DNA of 64,000 nt from Pseudoscleropodium purum (GCA_963969395.1 OZ017800.1:12494479-12558478); one strand, 5' to 3'; shown: positions 8,758 to 21,376, numbered from the stretch's first letter. The notes: generated by a model from the sequence alone, not told the origin. Translations and numbers: made by a program.

Positions 8758-10791
8758 CTTATAAGTCTACCAAATTCTGGTGGTAGGTTGGTCGAGCTGT
8801 TGACACTTGATCTTTTTTGGTGCAACGGGCTCACAAGCCTACTATATTCCATTGGTGATATGATCAATTTAACGAGCCTTGATCTCTCAAGTTGTGAACA
8901 ATTCATAAGTCTACCAAGTTCTATTGGTAGGTTGGTCAATATATCAACACTTGATCTGTTTCATTGCAAGGGGCTTACAAGTGTACCACACTCCATTGTC
9001 GATATGGTCAATTTAACAAGCCTTTATTTCTTTAGTTGCAAGGGGCTTAAAAGTCTACCAAATTCAATCGACAAGTTGATTAACCTATCAAAGCTTTACC
9101 TTCAAAAGTAGAAGCAAGTCATATGCCTACCTGATATCAATAGCGACTTAGTCATATTGTACACACTTGATATTATTGGTTGTATAGGGCTTGTATGTCT
9201 ACCAGATTTCATGGGCGATATGGTTAATATATCTAGCCTTGATATCCCTTGTGTTGAAGGGCTTACAACTCTTCTAAATTCTATTGGCAAATTGGTCAAT
9301 TTAACGAGCCTTGATCTCTCTTGTTGTGAACAACTTATAAATCTACCAGATTCTATTGGTAGGTTGGTTGAGTTATCGACACTTAATCTTTCTTGTTGCA
9401 AGGGGCTCATAAACGTACTACACTCTATTGGTGATATGATCAATTTAACAAGCCTTGATCTCTCCGGTTGTGAACTCATAAATCTACCAGATTCCGTTGG
9501 TAGGGTGGTCCAGCTATCGACACTTAATCTTTCTCGTTGCAAGGGATTCACAAGCGTACCACATTCCATTGGTGATATAGTCAATTTAACGAGACTTGAT
9601 CTCTCTAGTTGCAAGGGGCTGAATAGTCTACCAAATTCAATCAGCAAGTTGGTCAACCCATCAAAGCTTTACCTTCATAACAATAAGCAGTTTATTGGTC
9701 TACCAAAATTCATTGACTTTTTTTTATCATCTTATCTATACTTGATATTTCTAGTTGCACAGGACTCACAAGTCTACCAGACTCTATTGGCAACATGGTC
9801 AATTTAACCAAACTTCATCTTTCTAATTGTAAGCAACTCATAAGTCTTCCAAATTCCATTGGCATGTTGTTCAACTTATCAATACTTGATATTTTTGGTT
9901 GCAAGGGGCTCACAAGTCTACCTAACTTTATTGGCGATATGGTCAATTTATTGAACCTTGATCTCTTTAGTTGCAAAGGGCTAACAAGTCTACTAGACTC
10001 CATTGCTTATATAGTCAATTTAACGAGTCTAGATCTCTCTAGTTGCGAGGGGCTCACAAATCTACCAGATTCAATTGGCAAGTTGGTCAATTTAATGCAC
10101 ATTAATTTCTCTAGTTGTAAAGGGCTCAAAAGTCTACCAAATTCTATTGGCAAGTTGTTCAACTTATCGACTCTTGATCTCTCAAGTTGTGAGGGGCTTA
10201 CAAGTCTTCCAAGCTCCCTTGGTGATATGGCCAATTTAATTAGGCCTAATCTCTCTAGTTGTGAGGTTCTTACGAGTCTACTATACTCCCTTGGTGATAT
10301 GGATGATTTAATTAGCCTTAATCTCTTTGGATGCAAGGAGCTTACAAGTCTACCAGACTCTATTGGCAAGTTTGGCAGTCCATTATAGTTTTACCATCAA
10401 AATTAAAAGTTACTCATATGTCTATCAGATTTCAGTAGTAACTTAGTCAATTTATAGACACTTGATATTCCTAGTTGTAAAGGGCTCAAAAATCTACTAG
10501 ATTGCATTGGTGATATGGTTAATATAACAAGCCTTGATCTTTTGGGTTGCAAGAGTACTCAAAATTCTACAAAATTCTATCAACAAGTTGGTCAACTTAT
10601 CAACACTTGATATTTCTTGTTTCAAAGGGCTCATAAACCTACCAAACTCCATTGGTGATATGGTCAATTTAACTAGCTTTCATTTTTGTGATTTACCAAA
10701 ATCCATTTGCAAGTTTGTCAATTTATCAGAGCTTCACCTTCAAGCAAATGCACACTATGTTGGATCAAAGTTGGCAAAAGTGCAATCATAA
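8758..10791 (+). pseudogene. Decayed LRR tail downstream of HNL-A
   Basis: The LRR sequence continues in the HNL-A frame after the TAA at 8,755 (readable 8,758-9,108), passes a TAG at 9,109-9,111, and runs on in the same frame to about 9,720. It then shifts frame and reads 9,795-10,388, has more stops near 10,389-10,460, and shifts again to 10,534-10,791. Repeat quality falls towards the 3' end, and some units are Lys/Asn-rich or missing. The same order of breaks, with extra ones, is seen in segment C. It could be an untranslated 3' part of the transcript, or be partly rescued by splicing. I see no good splice sites that would skip the first stop. Confidence 0.8.
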
Positions 10792-13700
10792 AAGTCCATT
10801 TCATTCTTTTGCATATAACTTCTATATTTTTTATATTAAAATTTTTTTTTCTCGTAATTTCTTCCTAGTGTGTTAAAGCAAAAGATGAAGAAATTTTATT
10901 GAAATTTACTTTGTATATTTCTATAAAGAACTTCATAGATGACAATAAATATTGATTTATTTCAAAAAATTTAAAAATTGATTATAATGAAAATAAACTT
11001 TATTGAAAGTTAAACCACCTTTAGAAATATTTATTATGTAGTTCAATTATTTGATAAGATAGATTTGTGTAAATTTGATTTTAAGTATGTTTAATGTATC
11101 TCCAAATCAATATTATTTCCAATAAAATAATGATACGTAACCTAGTCCATATCTACAAATTTAGAGATACAACTCTACATAATTCAAATCAAATATTTGA
11201 TTACATGTGGACCTATTTAAATATATAACCTTCTCTTGCAAAATATTTGAATTCCTAATAGATCAATGAATCTATTGTCAATGATGTGGACATTCATAGA
11301 ATTTAAAAAGTACATTTTAAAATCCGATACAAATAGAGCATAAACAATTTTGCAAATATTTGTTTTATATTTTATAGTTCATCAAGTATTCAACATTAAT
11401 ATGTGTCCTTTTGATATTCTATGATTCCTATACATTTGAAATTGTAAAAACTTCAAAAAACCCCATTGAAATAAGCATTTTGATAGTCCATATTGGTCTA
11501 GCTTAATGTACATTTGCCCTTTGAAAATTGTAGTGGCTCACAAGTCTACTAGTCTTCATTGTTAAGTTGATCAATCTATCCACACTTCATATTTTTAGAG
11601 GCAAAGGACTTATAAGTCTACTAGCTTCTATTGGTGATATGGATAATTTAACTAGACTTGATCTTTGTAGTTGCAAGGGGCTCACAAATCTACTAGACTC
11701 CATTGGCATGTATGAATCACCATATTGATTTACTTTTTAAATTGTGGAAAATATAAAGATTATGCACGAATTTACTTATTATTTGCAAGTCTAAAAGTCT
11801 TAGTGCTCCAAATTAAACTATAACCACTAATTAGGGAGTTTTCCATTACCTAGGGATAGGAATATAAAGAACTTACCACTAAAGTTCTAAAAATGTAGTT
11901 AGAAAAAAACACATAAAAGTTTAGGAAAGAATAGGGGTTTAAAACTAAAAAGATGTTAATCAAGATTTGATAGAATAAAAAAATGAGGCTAAAAATATAA
12001 TGATGATAATATATAAAAAAAAAATGAAAAATGAAAAACATATAGTACAAGTAGGAAATTGGATTAAAATTAAATTGCAATCCAAAAAATCAGAAATATA
12101 AAAAGTATAAAAATAAAATAAAAATAAAAGACTACAATTCCACAAATAGAAATCAAAATCCAAAATCAAGTGGAAAACCAAGAAAATAAGATATACAAAA
12201 TATTTAAAAATGAATTAAAAACAAAAAGACTAAAAGGACAAAATAAAACTAAAGTAAATTGAAAACCACAAAAATTATAAATAAGAAAAAACACAAAAGA
12301 AATTTCTAAAACTAAAACTACTACTAGTATATTAGAATAATGAGAAAAACACTAAAATATGAATTATATAATAATTTAGAGGATTTTGTAGTAATTTAGG
12401 AGATTTAAAAATATAGTAGCACAATTTGCATTAAAATAGCACAATTTACAGCAAATTAGCAAATTTATAGTAATTTAGCGCAATTTGCACTAATTTGTAC
12501 TAATTTGCCAAATTAGAGGCGGATGAAAGTAGTTAGGGAAATTAATCCATTAGGAAGTGGGATATATCCAAAAAGTACAGTTTGAAGCCCTTTCTTTCTC
12601 AACTTTCTTTCAACTTTGTGTGCATGATGTGTTTTGATAATTTGATGAAAAATTGTGGTAAAAAATGCAAGATGATTGCAATGAATTAGGGATAGAAGTA
12701 GACAATTGGTGAAGTAGGTTCACTTGTTTGTAAGAGCAATTGGGTCATTTGGGTGAAAATTAGACAATGTTTAGGACATATTAGGGTTGATTGGAAAAAA
12801 AGTGTTTGGAAATGGGGTAAAAGATGATTTGGAATATAGGTGTTAGAATAGATTGGAGATTGCTGGTAGGATACATGAATGGTTGGAGAGATGATTTGGG
12901 AGCTTAGGGGAGAAATTTAGGATCTTAGAAATAAATTTGAGGTTGGCTTAGAACTATGAGCTGATTTGTTGGACTAGAGAGAAGGATTAGGGTTTATGAA
13001 GAAAAGAAAATGAAAAATGAATCCTTTATTTTCTACAATTACCAATTGTTGTCTATGATTAATCCTTGAAGGACCAACATCCCATTTTTGGCTACATAGA
13101 AATTTTGGGCAATTGCATGTGACTAGAGATTTTTATATTTTTGGCTGAAATTTTAATAGAAAGTGGGGACAAGGAATATCTTTCATATGCACTAAATTTC
13201 ATGACATTTGGAAATATGAATCAAAAGTTATGGCCTACTATGTTACTTTTTTTTGTAAATGGGCAATCCAAGCAGATCAAAAAAATCACTTTTTTAAAAA
13301 CAAAAAATTGAAATCGGTTTTCTAGAGTTATTTATATATGGAAAGCTTTGAATCATTTCATTTTGATGAATGAGTCAAAAGTTATGAGGATTTTTTGTTT
13401 ACATGTAGTTATAGATTTTCCACTCTAAAATAAACTTTAAAGTCTTTTATCTTACTGAATCTTCAAAATTTGTGGAAAAAATCAAATTATAGGATGTAAA
13501 TTGTTTGTTACAACATTCGAGCCATTGGGATTGGCATTTTTTTATTTCATAATTAAATTCTTAATAATTTTGTATTTGAGATCATTCTTTATTACAATCT
13601 ACTTACTATTTTTTTCCTATATCTTGTACAATTCCAAATGATTTAAAAATTTCCAAGCATGTAGACAACTTATCTAGGAAAATGAATAAAAAAAGAACTA

Positions 13701-16223
13701 CTATTTTGAACATATTTTTGTAGAAAAGTTAGCTTGTGAAACATAGCTGCCCTGTATTTGCAAGGCCCAAAAAATGATTTCAATGAATTTGATTGTTTAT
13801 ATATTGCAATCCACACAGTGGAAATTCCTGAAATTTTCAACACATGTTTCGAAGTCAGCATACTACAAGATCCTATAGTTACATAAGTCAAAAAAGGTTT
13901 TTTTTCAAAAATTTGGTACTTGTACTAAAAATGACAATTTTTAGGCATATTTGGTGAATAACATAGTCATAGAACTTAGGAGGTTAAATTCTAAAGAAAA
14001 TATCAGTCATGAAGCTCCAATAAGGTGGCAAATCCAAGTCCAAAGGTAATTGACAAGTTGAACAAAACCAAAGGTGAAAGCAAATCGAACAAAATTCAAG
14101 ACAAGGATGAGGATTGAAGACCCCACAATAAGGGTCAACAAGTGGAATTTGAGATGATGGTCTCGGAATTGGGCTATTTGCAACTGACATTGGGCCATTT
14201 TTTTTGCAGAGAGATGTGAGAGTCTCGAGGAGATTTGGAGTAAAGAGCCTACAACTAGGCTAAAGGATTGGGGTTTCATATCGGATCAAGGATAGTCTTG
14301 AGGGAGAACATGGGAGGGCAACATTTGAGCAATCTTAACCCCTAAATTCCCATTGTCCCCTCGAGGAACAAATCAAATTTCGGGCAGGTTTTTGTGATCT
14401 CAAATTTTGGAGAATTTCTTTGAAAATTTTCCATAAGATAGAAAAAATGATTAGCTATGTGGGAATATAATTTTTATTTCAATTGGTGCCCGGGAGCAAA
14501 AATTATGCCACGAAAAGCTTGAAACTGAACTTGGTAGGCAGCACAAGAAAATTGCACAAAATCAAAATAAATTCTAATTTTTTTTTCTGAAATTTTATAG
14601 TTTTTAATGTGAAGCTTTGATTTGTTCTATTTGGACTAATAATGAGAAAGTTACGGACAATCTTGTTTTTTAGGCAATTTAAGCATCTTCTTGAAAAAAT
14701 AACTTGTAGGATTGGTTCCCGAATGCAATTTTCACAATTTTTCACAAATTTCTTTTTCAAAATGTTGTATTTTCTTGCTATAAGAATGTGACCATTAGAA
14801 TTATTGTCTTTCAATCCCATCTTGGAGTTATTAACAATTTTGGGTTTTTTTCAATCTTGAACCTACTTCTATTTAACAATTTTTTAATGAATGAAAATCA
14901 AGTGTTTGTTTTTTTGAATTTTTCTTTTACAGACTTTCAACTCAATTTTTCAACATTAAAAATTAAAAGTCTGTAGTGCAAAAAAAATTCACAATTGATA
15001 GTCAAAGTCATCTGAAATTGCAGACTAGTGTTCAAAAGAACTTTCTTTTTCAACTTTGAATGCTAATATCTTACAATTTATATGGTCAAACTTCATGAAA
15101 TTTTTATCACATGAGCTAAGACAAGTGAAGTACAAGATCCTATGGTTAGATTATATAAAAAAGATTTATTTTTTGTTTTCTTAGGTGAATGGAGCAAAAA
15201 TGGCAATTTTGAGTGGTCTTTGACAGAAAAATGGCCTTGGGAATTTAGGAGTTAAGATTCAATGCAAAAGAATCGACCTTGGAGAAAAATTCATCGAAAA
15301 AATCATAGTAAGAAGAAAACTCCTTGCATAAAGGACAACATGACATGAGTTGGGGCTGGAATTTGAAAAAATAATACAAGACCAAGTAAATAATGAAGAA
15401 AAAGTGGCGAGTTGCTTGGGAATTGCTTATTCGGCAAATGGGTCATTGTAAGAAACAAGGTTGTTAAAATATGAGCACAAAGCAACAAGCATTGAGTGTT
15501 GAGCATTAAGCATTTTTAGAAGAACTTGTGAAAAACTTCTAATTTTCACTATAAAATGCCTATGTCCATAGTTTAGGATAAAAATATATAGTTGTAAAAT
15601 CTCCAAAGAAGATGATTGGAGATGAATGAAGTTGGATGATTGCTTTTTGTAGTTGATTATGTTGAATGAAATAAATTTGTTGTTCATGGCATTAGATGAA
15701 AGGAATTTGAATGATTGTTAGATGGAACTAGAAAATCAATTGTTTAGGATAAAGGTCAATTACCAAGTACCTTACATCCAAGGTTCAAGGTGATTTTGGA
15801 GAAACTAGGGACCTGTGTCTATAACCTAATATAAAACCATATAAAAAAAGGCACCGTTTCTAATTAATATTTATAATTTCTTTCAAGCATTACTAAGGCT
15901 ATAAATTTATTTCTATATTAATACCAACATTTATAAGTTCTAATTCCATGTTTAATTCCATCTAAGAGAAGCATCATGTTGCTAATTCAAAGAAATAGAT
16001 TCAATCTACAAATATTCTAATAATTGATCTGTCAAAGATTTGAACAAAATTGTCTTTTAGAATGAATGTCCTTTAAAAAGAAGATAACCTTTACCACCAC
16101 ATTAAGGATCACAAGAATACAAAATAACTCAAGAATATGATTAGGTGTAGGGATGTAGTGACCTTTTTAGTCTCATTATATGACATAAAAAACTAAATAA
16201 CAACAATAGTGTTTAGAACAAGA
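10792..16223. other. AT-rich 3' region of segment A with no convincing gene
   Basis: This is about 5.4 kb of low-GC DNA shared with segments B and C, with A/T runs and many stops in all frames. It contains a short LRR relic (11,520-11,715) and a block of near-repeats of 'caatttgca/ctaattt' at about 12,410-12,520. The short open frames here occur as homologues in B and C only because the DNA is duplicated. None resembles a known protein. Confidence 0.6.
11520..11715 (+). pseudogene. LRR relic A1
   Basis: Short pieces such as 'ggctcacaagtctact', 'aagttgatcaatctatc' and 'gttgcaaggggctcacaaatctact' are the LRR unit sequence with stops and small indels. They lie about 730 bp beyond the last readable LRR of the HNL-A tail. 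Equivalents are at 29,629-29,805 and about 60,020-60,195. Confidence 0.75.
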
Positions 16224-16565
16224 TCAATTTGACCCAATACCACACATAGAAGAAGAATGATTATTGGCTTCACTACTATCACTACATGTAACCTCTAGAG
16301 TTTCGACATTGACTTCAAGGTCTAAAAACTTCTTGATAGTAACATTGTATGAATGCCATTTGACAACAAAAATAGGTGATGGAGCCTCTACCATAGTTGT
16401 TGCTAAAGTTTGGATGTAACATGACAAATTCTTGGGACCAGAAGAAGGCGATAGTACAAAATCTTGAAGAAGATTGTCTCTACAAGGTGCAATCAATGAA
16501 TAATTAGAAACTTTGAATAAATTTTGAGATGTTGTATAATAAAAAATAAATAAAAACATGCACAA
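16224..16565 (-). CDS. Unrecognised conserved open frame on the minus strand (possible exon)
   Basis: The 113-codon frame is conserved in segment B at 34,643-34,984. Only four bases differ between the copies; three are silent in this frame and one changes His to Arg. The protein reads LLQDFVLSPSSGPKNLSCYI in its middle and ends CGIGSN. A possible acceptor (ccttgtag, near 16,480 on the minus strand) suggests that only 16,224 to about 16,480 is exon. A second open stretch on the minus strand at about 16,605-16,800 (HNIECHLVTLESNSEIFKAL) could be an upstream exon, but I could not connect them cleanly. I recognise no family. Confidence 0.35.
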   Translation of the reverse strand: MCMFLFIFYYTTSQNLFKVSNYSLIAPCRDNLLQDFVLSPSSGPKNLSCYIQTLATTMVEAPSPIFVVKWHSYNVTIKKFLDLEVNVETLEVTCSDSSEANNHSSSMCGIGSN

Positions 16566-16604
16566 AAAAAAAATTACTTATAGCAAAGTTTCTTTCAAAA
16601 TCCT

Positions 16605-17728
16605 AGAGAAGGCTTCATAGTGTCATTGTCATTAGAATCGTCAACCTTTATATGTAAAGAGTGCTTAGTCCAAACGGTAATAGTAGAAGTAGGAGGGGTG
16701 TTCAAAAGTTGAAGAAGAGCTTTGAAAATCTCACTATTGCTCTCTAAGGTGACCAAATGACATTCAATGTTGTGGCATGCAAAGATGGAGGCCCCTATTC
16801 ATTGAATGCAACATCTTTAGTTGTAGGAAATATATTACACACAATATAATATAAACATGGTTTAAATAATGATAATTATTTAATGGAAGGTACTTGTAGA
16901 TGCATAATAATCTAGCACCACATTACCAGGTTTTGAAAATGTCTCAATCAATAGTGGTAAATTGCAAGCATTTGTATTATATCTTCAAATTTGTTTGCAA
17001 GGTAAACTCTCAGGATGATAAGTATATACATGCACCAAGTTTAAGCTTGGATGAAGTGAAGCTACTTCTTGTAGGTATCAATCTATAAGATGTTGTGTAT
17101 CTGTCTTGTAATAGATAGTGAAACCACTTATGGTTAGAGGTGGATATATTTAGAATGGCTCATTAGAGTAGTTATCACATATTTTAAACTCTAATTATTT
17201 AAAGGTGGTGTAAATAGTTCATGGCATCCTATAGACCACTGAAATCATTTGTAAAATTGTAAACATGAAAAAAATACATATGGAAAGATTGAATTTCCCA
17301 AATAATATTGTAAGATGAAATATTACAATTCTACAAATTGAAAGCTCTTCACAATTTAGGGAAGCACTTAACCACAACCAAACAACATTTTATAGTACAA
17401 TTGATTGTTACATATATTTGCAAATGAACATTCAAGGCACTCTTCAATTCAAAGGAGCATTAAACCAACTTCAAAATAATTAACAAAGTTTTTAGGTCAA
17501 CCATGCAAATTTTAATAGTTTTTGTAAATTATTATTTTTAGAAAAATAGAAGATAAAAAATCACTCTTTTGTTTAGGACATGCTTAGCAATGTGCAATAA
17601 AAATCTTTTTTTGGATGAATGATGGATGGATGATGAATGGATGGCATGGATAAAGTTCTTTCATACATCAAATCTATGGTTGTAAAATCAACTTGTTCAA
17701 AATGCTAATCCTTCATTAATACCGATTC
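16605..17728. other. Conserved intergenic or intronic stretch, no firm gene
   Basis: From 16,355 to 17,064 I see no difference between segments A and B, after which divergence returns. The minus-strand open stretch at 16,605-16,800 is described with the neighbouring frame. A 62-codon plus-strand frame (16,900-17,088) is also kept in B but shows no recognisable motif. From 17,150 to 17,728 the DNA is AT-rich and non-coding. Confidence 0.4.
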
Positions 17729-18165
17729 ATGCAACATTTGATTCTATCAAGGGGCTCACAAGACTACCAAATTCTCTTGGGCAATATGGTTAATTTATCT
17801 ATACTTGAAATTTCTAATTGCATGAGGCTCACAAATCTACCAAATGTCCTTTGTAATATGGTCAATTTAACCAAATTCTTTGGTTGTATGAGGCTCAAAA
17901 CTCTACCAAATTCTATTGGCAAGTTAGTCAATTTATTAACACTTCATACTTCTAGTTGCAAGGAACTCTCAAGTCTACCAAATTCTATAGAGAAGTTAGT
18001 GAATTTATCCCCACTCAATATTTCTTGGTTTCAAAAGGTTGATAAGTTTATTAAATTTCCTTGGTGATATGGTCAATTTAACCAACCTTGATCTCTTGGA
18101 TTGCAAAGGCTCACAAGTCTATTAGATTCCCTTGTCAAGTTTGACAACCTATTACAGCTTGACAT
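17729..18165 (+). pseudogene. LRR relic A2
   Basis: About six degraded 24-residue LRRs are readable, for example LPNSIGKLVNLLTL and LPNVLCNMVNL. The first part is in one frame (to 18,067) and then shifts and stops. It lies about 6 kb beyond relic A1 and about 7 kb past the HNL-A LRR tail. The copy in segment B is at 36,147-36,585. It is either a remnant of another NLR of the same family or a far-displaced piece of the original LRR array. Confidence 0.8.
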
Positions 18166-18384
18166 TTAATATTATGCCACATGTAACTACTTTTGGGCTT
18201 TCGAGAAGTTCAAAATTATAGAATTGTTGAAATCCCCCAATGTTTTCCTATATATTTGGAGATCTTTCCATTTTTCATGCTTTTAAGGATCTCATGGAAT
18301 CATATAATATACATGTTTCATATGCTTGAAATTTTGTACTCATAACTATAGTAGGGAGTTGTATTCCTCTATTTAGAATGCATA

Positions 18385-18417
18385 GTGAGGCAGAGGTTAC
18401 AGGTGCCTCTGCCTCAC
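18385..18417. repeat. Short perfect inverted repeat (12-bp stem, 9-nt loop)
   Basis: gtgaggcagagg pairs with cctctgcctcac across a 9-nt loop. The segment B counterpart at 36,803-36,835 has one stem mismatch. It could be a hairpin in an RNA, or a footprint of a small inverted-repeat element. Confidence 0.6.
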
Positions 18418-20001
18418 CCAATGAATTTTTAAAAAAAAATTCCACCCCTTAACACCAATCCAAATACCCTAATTTGTAATTTCAAATTCAATTTGGGATA
18501 TGCAATTGATATGGGATATTGTCATATTTGTCTTTTGTATTTGTATCCACATCCGTCTTCTGTATCCATACCATATTTGTAGCTGTATTCCAAATTAACA
18601 GTTTGGATCAATGGCAAGAAAGGAGTCAATTTTCTTAAGTTTTAAGATTTTCCAATTTTTTTGGGGGGAGGCAAGGATCTCTAAGTTGGGTTGCATCTTT
18701 TTATAGGATTATAATGTTTTATCACGAGTGTGTTTAAACTACAAAAGCCATTTCAAGAAGTCTTTCAATTGTCTTTTCACATGCCCAATTAAAAGTTGAG
18801 GTCACCTATGAGCCCCATGAATGTCACTTGGGTCTTCAAATTTTCTTTTTTTTGCTTTTTGCTCATTTTTATTGATAATTATTATCAAAAGGATTAGAAA
18901 AGTGGATGTAGAGAATATTTGAAAGAAACCCTCATACTTATAGATTAATGTTTCAAAAACCTTGGAAGTGCCATAAACACTCCCTTTTGTTAGTTTTAAG
19001 GTCTAATTAGGTGTTTGAGTGTTGCTTTAAGGATTTGAGAGTAGTTCTAGCCCATGTAGGATTTTGCCAATTAGAGTGCATGTGATAACATTAGCTAAAT
19101 TTAGTAAGATTAGGATCAATTTAATTTTCCTAGAGTCTTGAAAGTTCATAGCTAAAGAATAGGTGAAAATCACATTTCAAATGTGAAAGTTGAAAATTCG
19201 TCAACATGTGCAACTTTGCAGGCAAAATCCACGACTACTATTTGTAGGCAATTGCTAGAAGAAGAAAGATATTTTTAGCATAAAAACATGCTAAGAATGT
19301 AACAATGAAGCCACACCACTAAGATTCCCTTGTAGAGGAATGATTCTTCTTTGGAGGAATTAAAAGCAAGAGACGAAAATTTATTCTTCTTTCAAAAAGT
19401 ACAAGTTAGATTTGAAACTTTACACAAAGGATTTAGGGATTACTTAGAAGTTACCCCCCAAAATTTATAATTTTTCACATTACAAAACATGATTCCATGG
19501 GAAGTCAACTATTGTTACCAAAGATGAAAAAATTCATAGAAATTCATATGGTGATCCAACAATGGTAATTACTTGAAATGGCAATGCCAACGGATTTTAA
19601 CGGAATTTCAAAACATTCCACAAATTAACCATCAAACTACGAGCATACGAGGGCCAAATTGAGTCATCTTGGATTCTTTTCTTACATTCTTGGACCTTCC
19701 GAACAACCCTAGCCAGTCAAAATTAGCAAAACCACAAACTTCAAAACTTAGATTTTTCACCCTTATCACTAGAATGAAAAACGCTATCTTTTGTGAGGGT
19801 TTTTCATTAGGAAGTTGGGGGTTAGGGGTATTGAAATGAATCTAGGTCTTTTGAGTTTAACGATGCAGTTCGTTGTTTAATTGAATTTTTTCTTCAAAAG
19901 ATATAGGGTAATCAATAGTAAGGTAGAATTAGACATGGTAAAATTTAATATTAGTGATTTTTTATTACTTAATTAAGGTTTTAGAGTAAAAGGAAGAAGC
20001 A

Positions 20002-20031
20002 GAGGCCCTTCAAAATGTATAAAAGGGCCTC
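20002..20031. promoter_or_regulatory. TATA-like box inside a small palindrome
   Basis: gaggccctt (20,002-20,010) and aagggcctc (20,023-20,031) form a perfect 9-bp inverted repeat around tataaaagg (20,018-20,026). The box is a good plant TATA match, but no gene or LTR boundary was found nearby, so promoter activity is only a possibility. Confidence 0.25.
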
Positions 20032-21376
20032 CACCAATTCCTTTTGCACCCCTTTTCTTCATTTTCATGTGTTGGCGTATATGGCTACGTTGTTGAAATT
20101 TCTTTGGTATTCCACCAAGAACCTCTTGTTTGCATTTTGATGTTTGCTCTTGAATTCTAAGCTTCTTGCAATTTTTTGAGCTTTTACAAAGGATGTGGGG
20201 GGACCCTTTAAACTTGCTTGTGTTGTTTTTATCAATCGTACTAACATTAAGAAATTCTTAGCCGAATTTTTGGCAATGTCATTAGTCGAGAACTCATAGA
20301 ATTTGCTTAACCATTAATATTGTTGTGTCATACTAATCATTTCCAAATTTTAGTGACTTTGTGTGAGATTTTACAACTTGAAGTTGTTGAAAATTTCCCG
20401 AGCACTTGGCCTTAATATAAGTGATCCACATGTTGTTTTGAATTTTGGATTTTTAACTAAGAGACTTAGGTGGAAACCAAGCTCTAAAAATTGTAGTGTT
20501 TGACTAACCTTAGCAAACTTTATCCAAAGTCAAGGGCCAAAGCCCTTGTACAACAAAGCTTTGCTCCTCCACCTAATTTTTGGGCTAAGTATTCATTATC
20601 CTTTGTTCCATCTTTCCTAGAATTTGGGAGTATAACTCCTAAGATGGCAAAGCTTTGCCTTTAAGCTAATTTTTTCCATGTTTGTTTTCTTTGGAAAAGG
20701 TCCCTGTATGGAGACCCAAGATAGTGTGGTGTAAAACCAAAAATTTGAGATTAACCTCAAAAATTGGAGAAATAGCCATCCAAAATTTGGAGAAAAACCA
20801 ACTAGCTAGCCAGTAGGCAATTAGAAGGAGGTTGACAATCAAAAGGGAGTCTGTCTACATGATTGGTGGGTTGTTTGATCAAGTGACTAAGTTGCTTGAT
20901 TGAATGGCCAAACTACATCATACATCCCAAAACATCAAAACTACACAAGGTCACAAGGAGGATATCCAATTGGGTCCCCATCTTGTTTTGTTTTTATTTT
21001 GAAAGAAGGACTACCTATTTTTTCCAAAAATCTCAAAAACAAAAACAAAAAAAACCACCTAGAGTGATCAGAGTGAAAGAGAGGATTAAAATTTCAGATT
21101 ATAGCCTGGTCAACCAGGTTTGACCAAGGCCAAAGTGAGCCCCTTTGTGCACCAAAACTTGCTAGAGAGTCTGTAAGGTAAGAGAGGGAAAAAATTCAGA
21201 TTTCCATCAAAACACCAGAGTGATCCAGGCATTGAGTGAGTGGAGAGGTGAGGTCTGAATTTTCAGATTAAAAAGTCAACCAAAGTTGACTGAGAGGGCT
21301 GAGATCCAGAACACATTCAAAGAGTGCTTACAAAGAGTCTAGATCATATTGAAACAAATTGAAGTGAACCAGAGAA

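Larger units (their letters stand above)
1..18709. repeat. Segmental duplication, segment A (complete HNL unit)
   Basis: The sequence from position 1 reappears nearly unchanged from 42,145. Its 3' part, from about 10,232, reappears from about 28,326. The offset to segment C is about 42,144-42,172 before the LRR array and about 48,490 after it, the difference being LRR repeats. Similarity to segment B stops after a shared ttataggat at 18,701-18,709 (37,118-37,126 in B). The unit holds leader modules, the HNL-A gene, a decayed LRR tail and an AT-rich 3' region. Its left limit may lie outside the window. Confidence 0.9.
18166..21376. other. AT-rich spacer between segments A and B, first part
   Basis: Up to 18,709 it still belongs to segment A. 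Beyond that I find no counterpart elsewhere in the window. It has no convincing coding frame. A perfect 12-bp-stem hairpin lies at 18,385-18,417, and a TATA-like tataaaagg at 20,018-20,026 is enclosed by a 9-bp inverted repeat. It may hold old retroelement remnants, but I could not identify paired LTRs. Confidence 0.5.

Noticed and set aside
7008..8939. Long minus-strand open frames (259 codons at 7,008-7,787 and 8,160-8,939; similar shorter ones at 52,702-56,649) inside the LRR arrays
   Set aside because: They are the reverse of the LRR repeat, whose unit happens to lack stops in one antisense frame. They repeat with the same 144-bp period and have no independent coding signal.
11850..12181. 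Hydrophobic minus-strand frames rich in Phe/Tyr/Ile conserved in all three segments
   Set aside because: They come from A-rich plus-strand DNA. Their conservation follows from duplication and there is no start or splice context.
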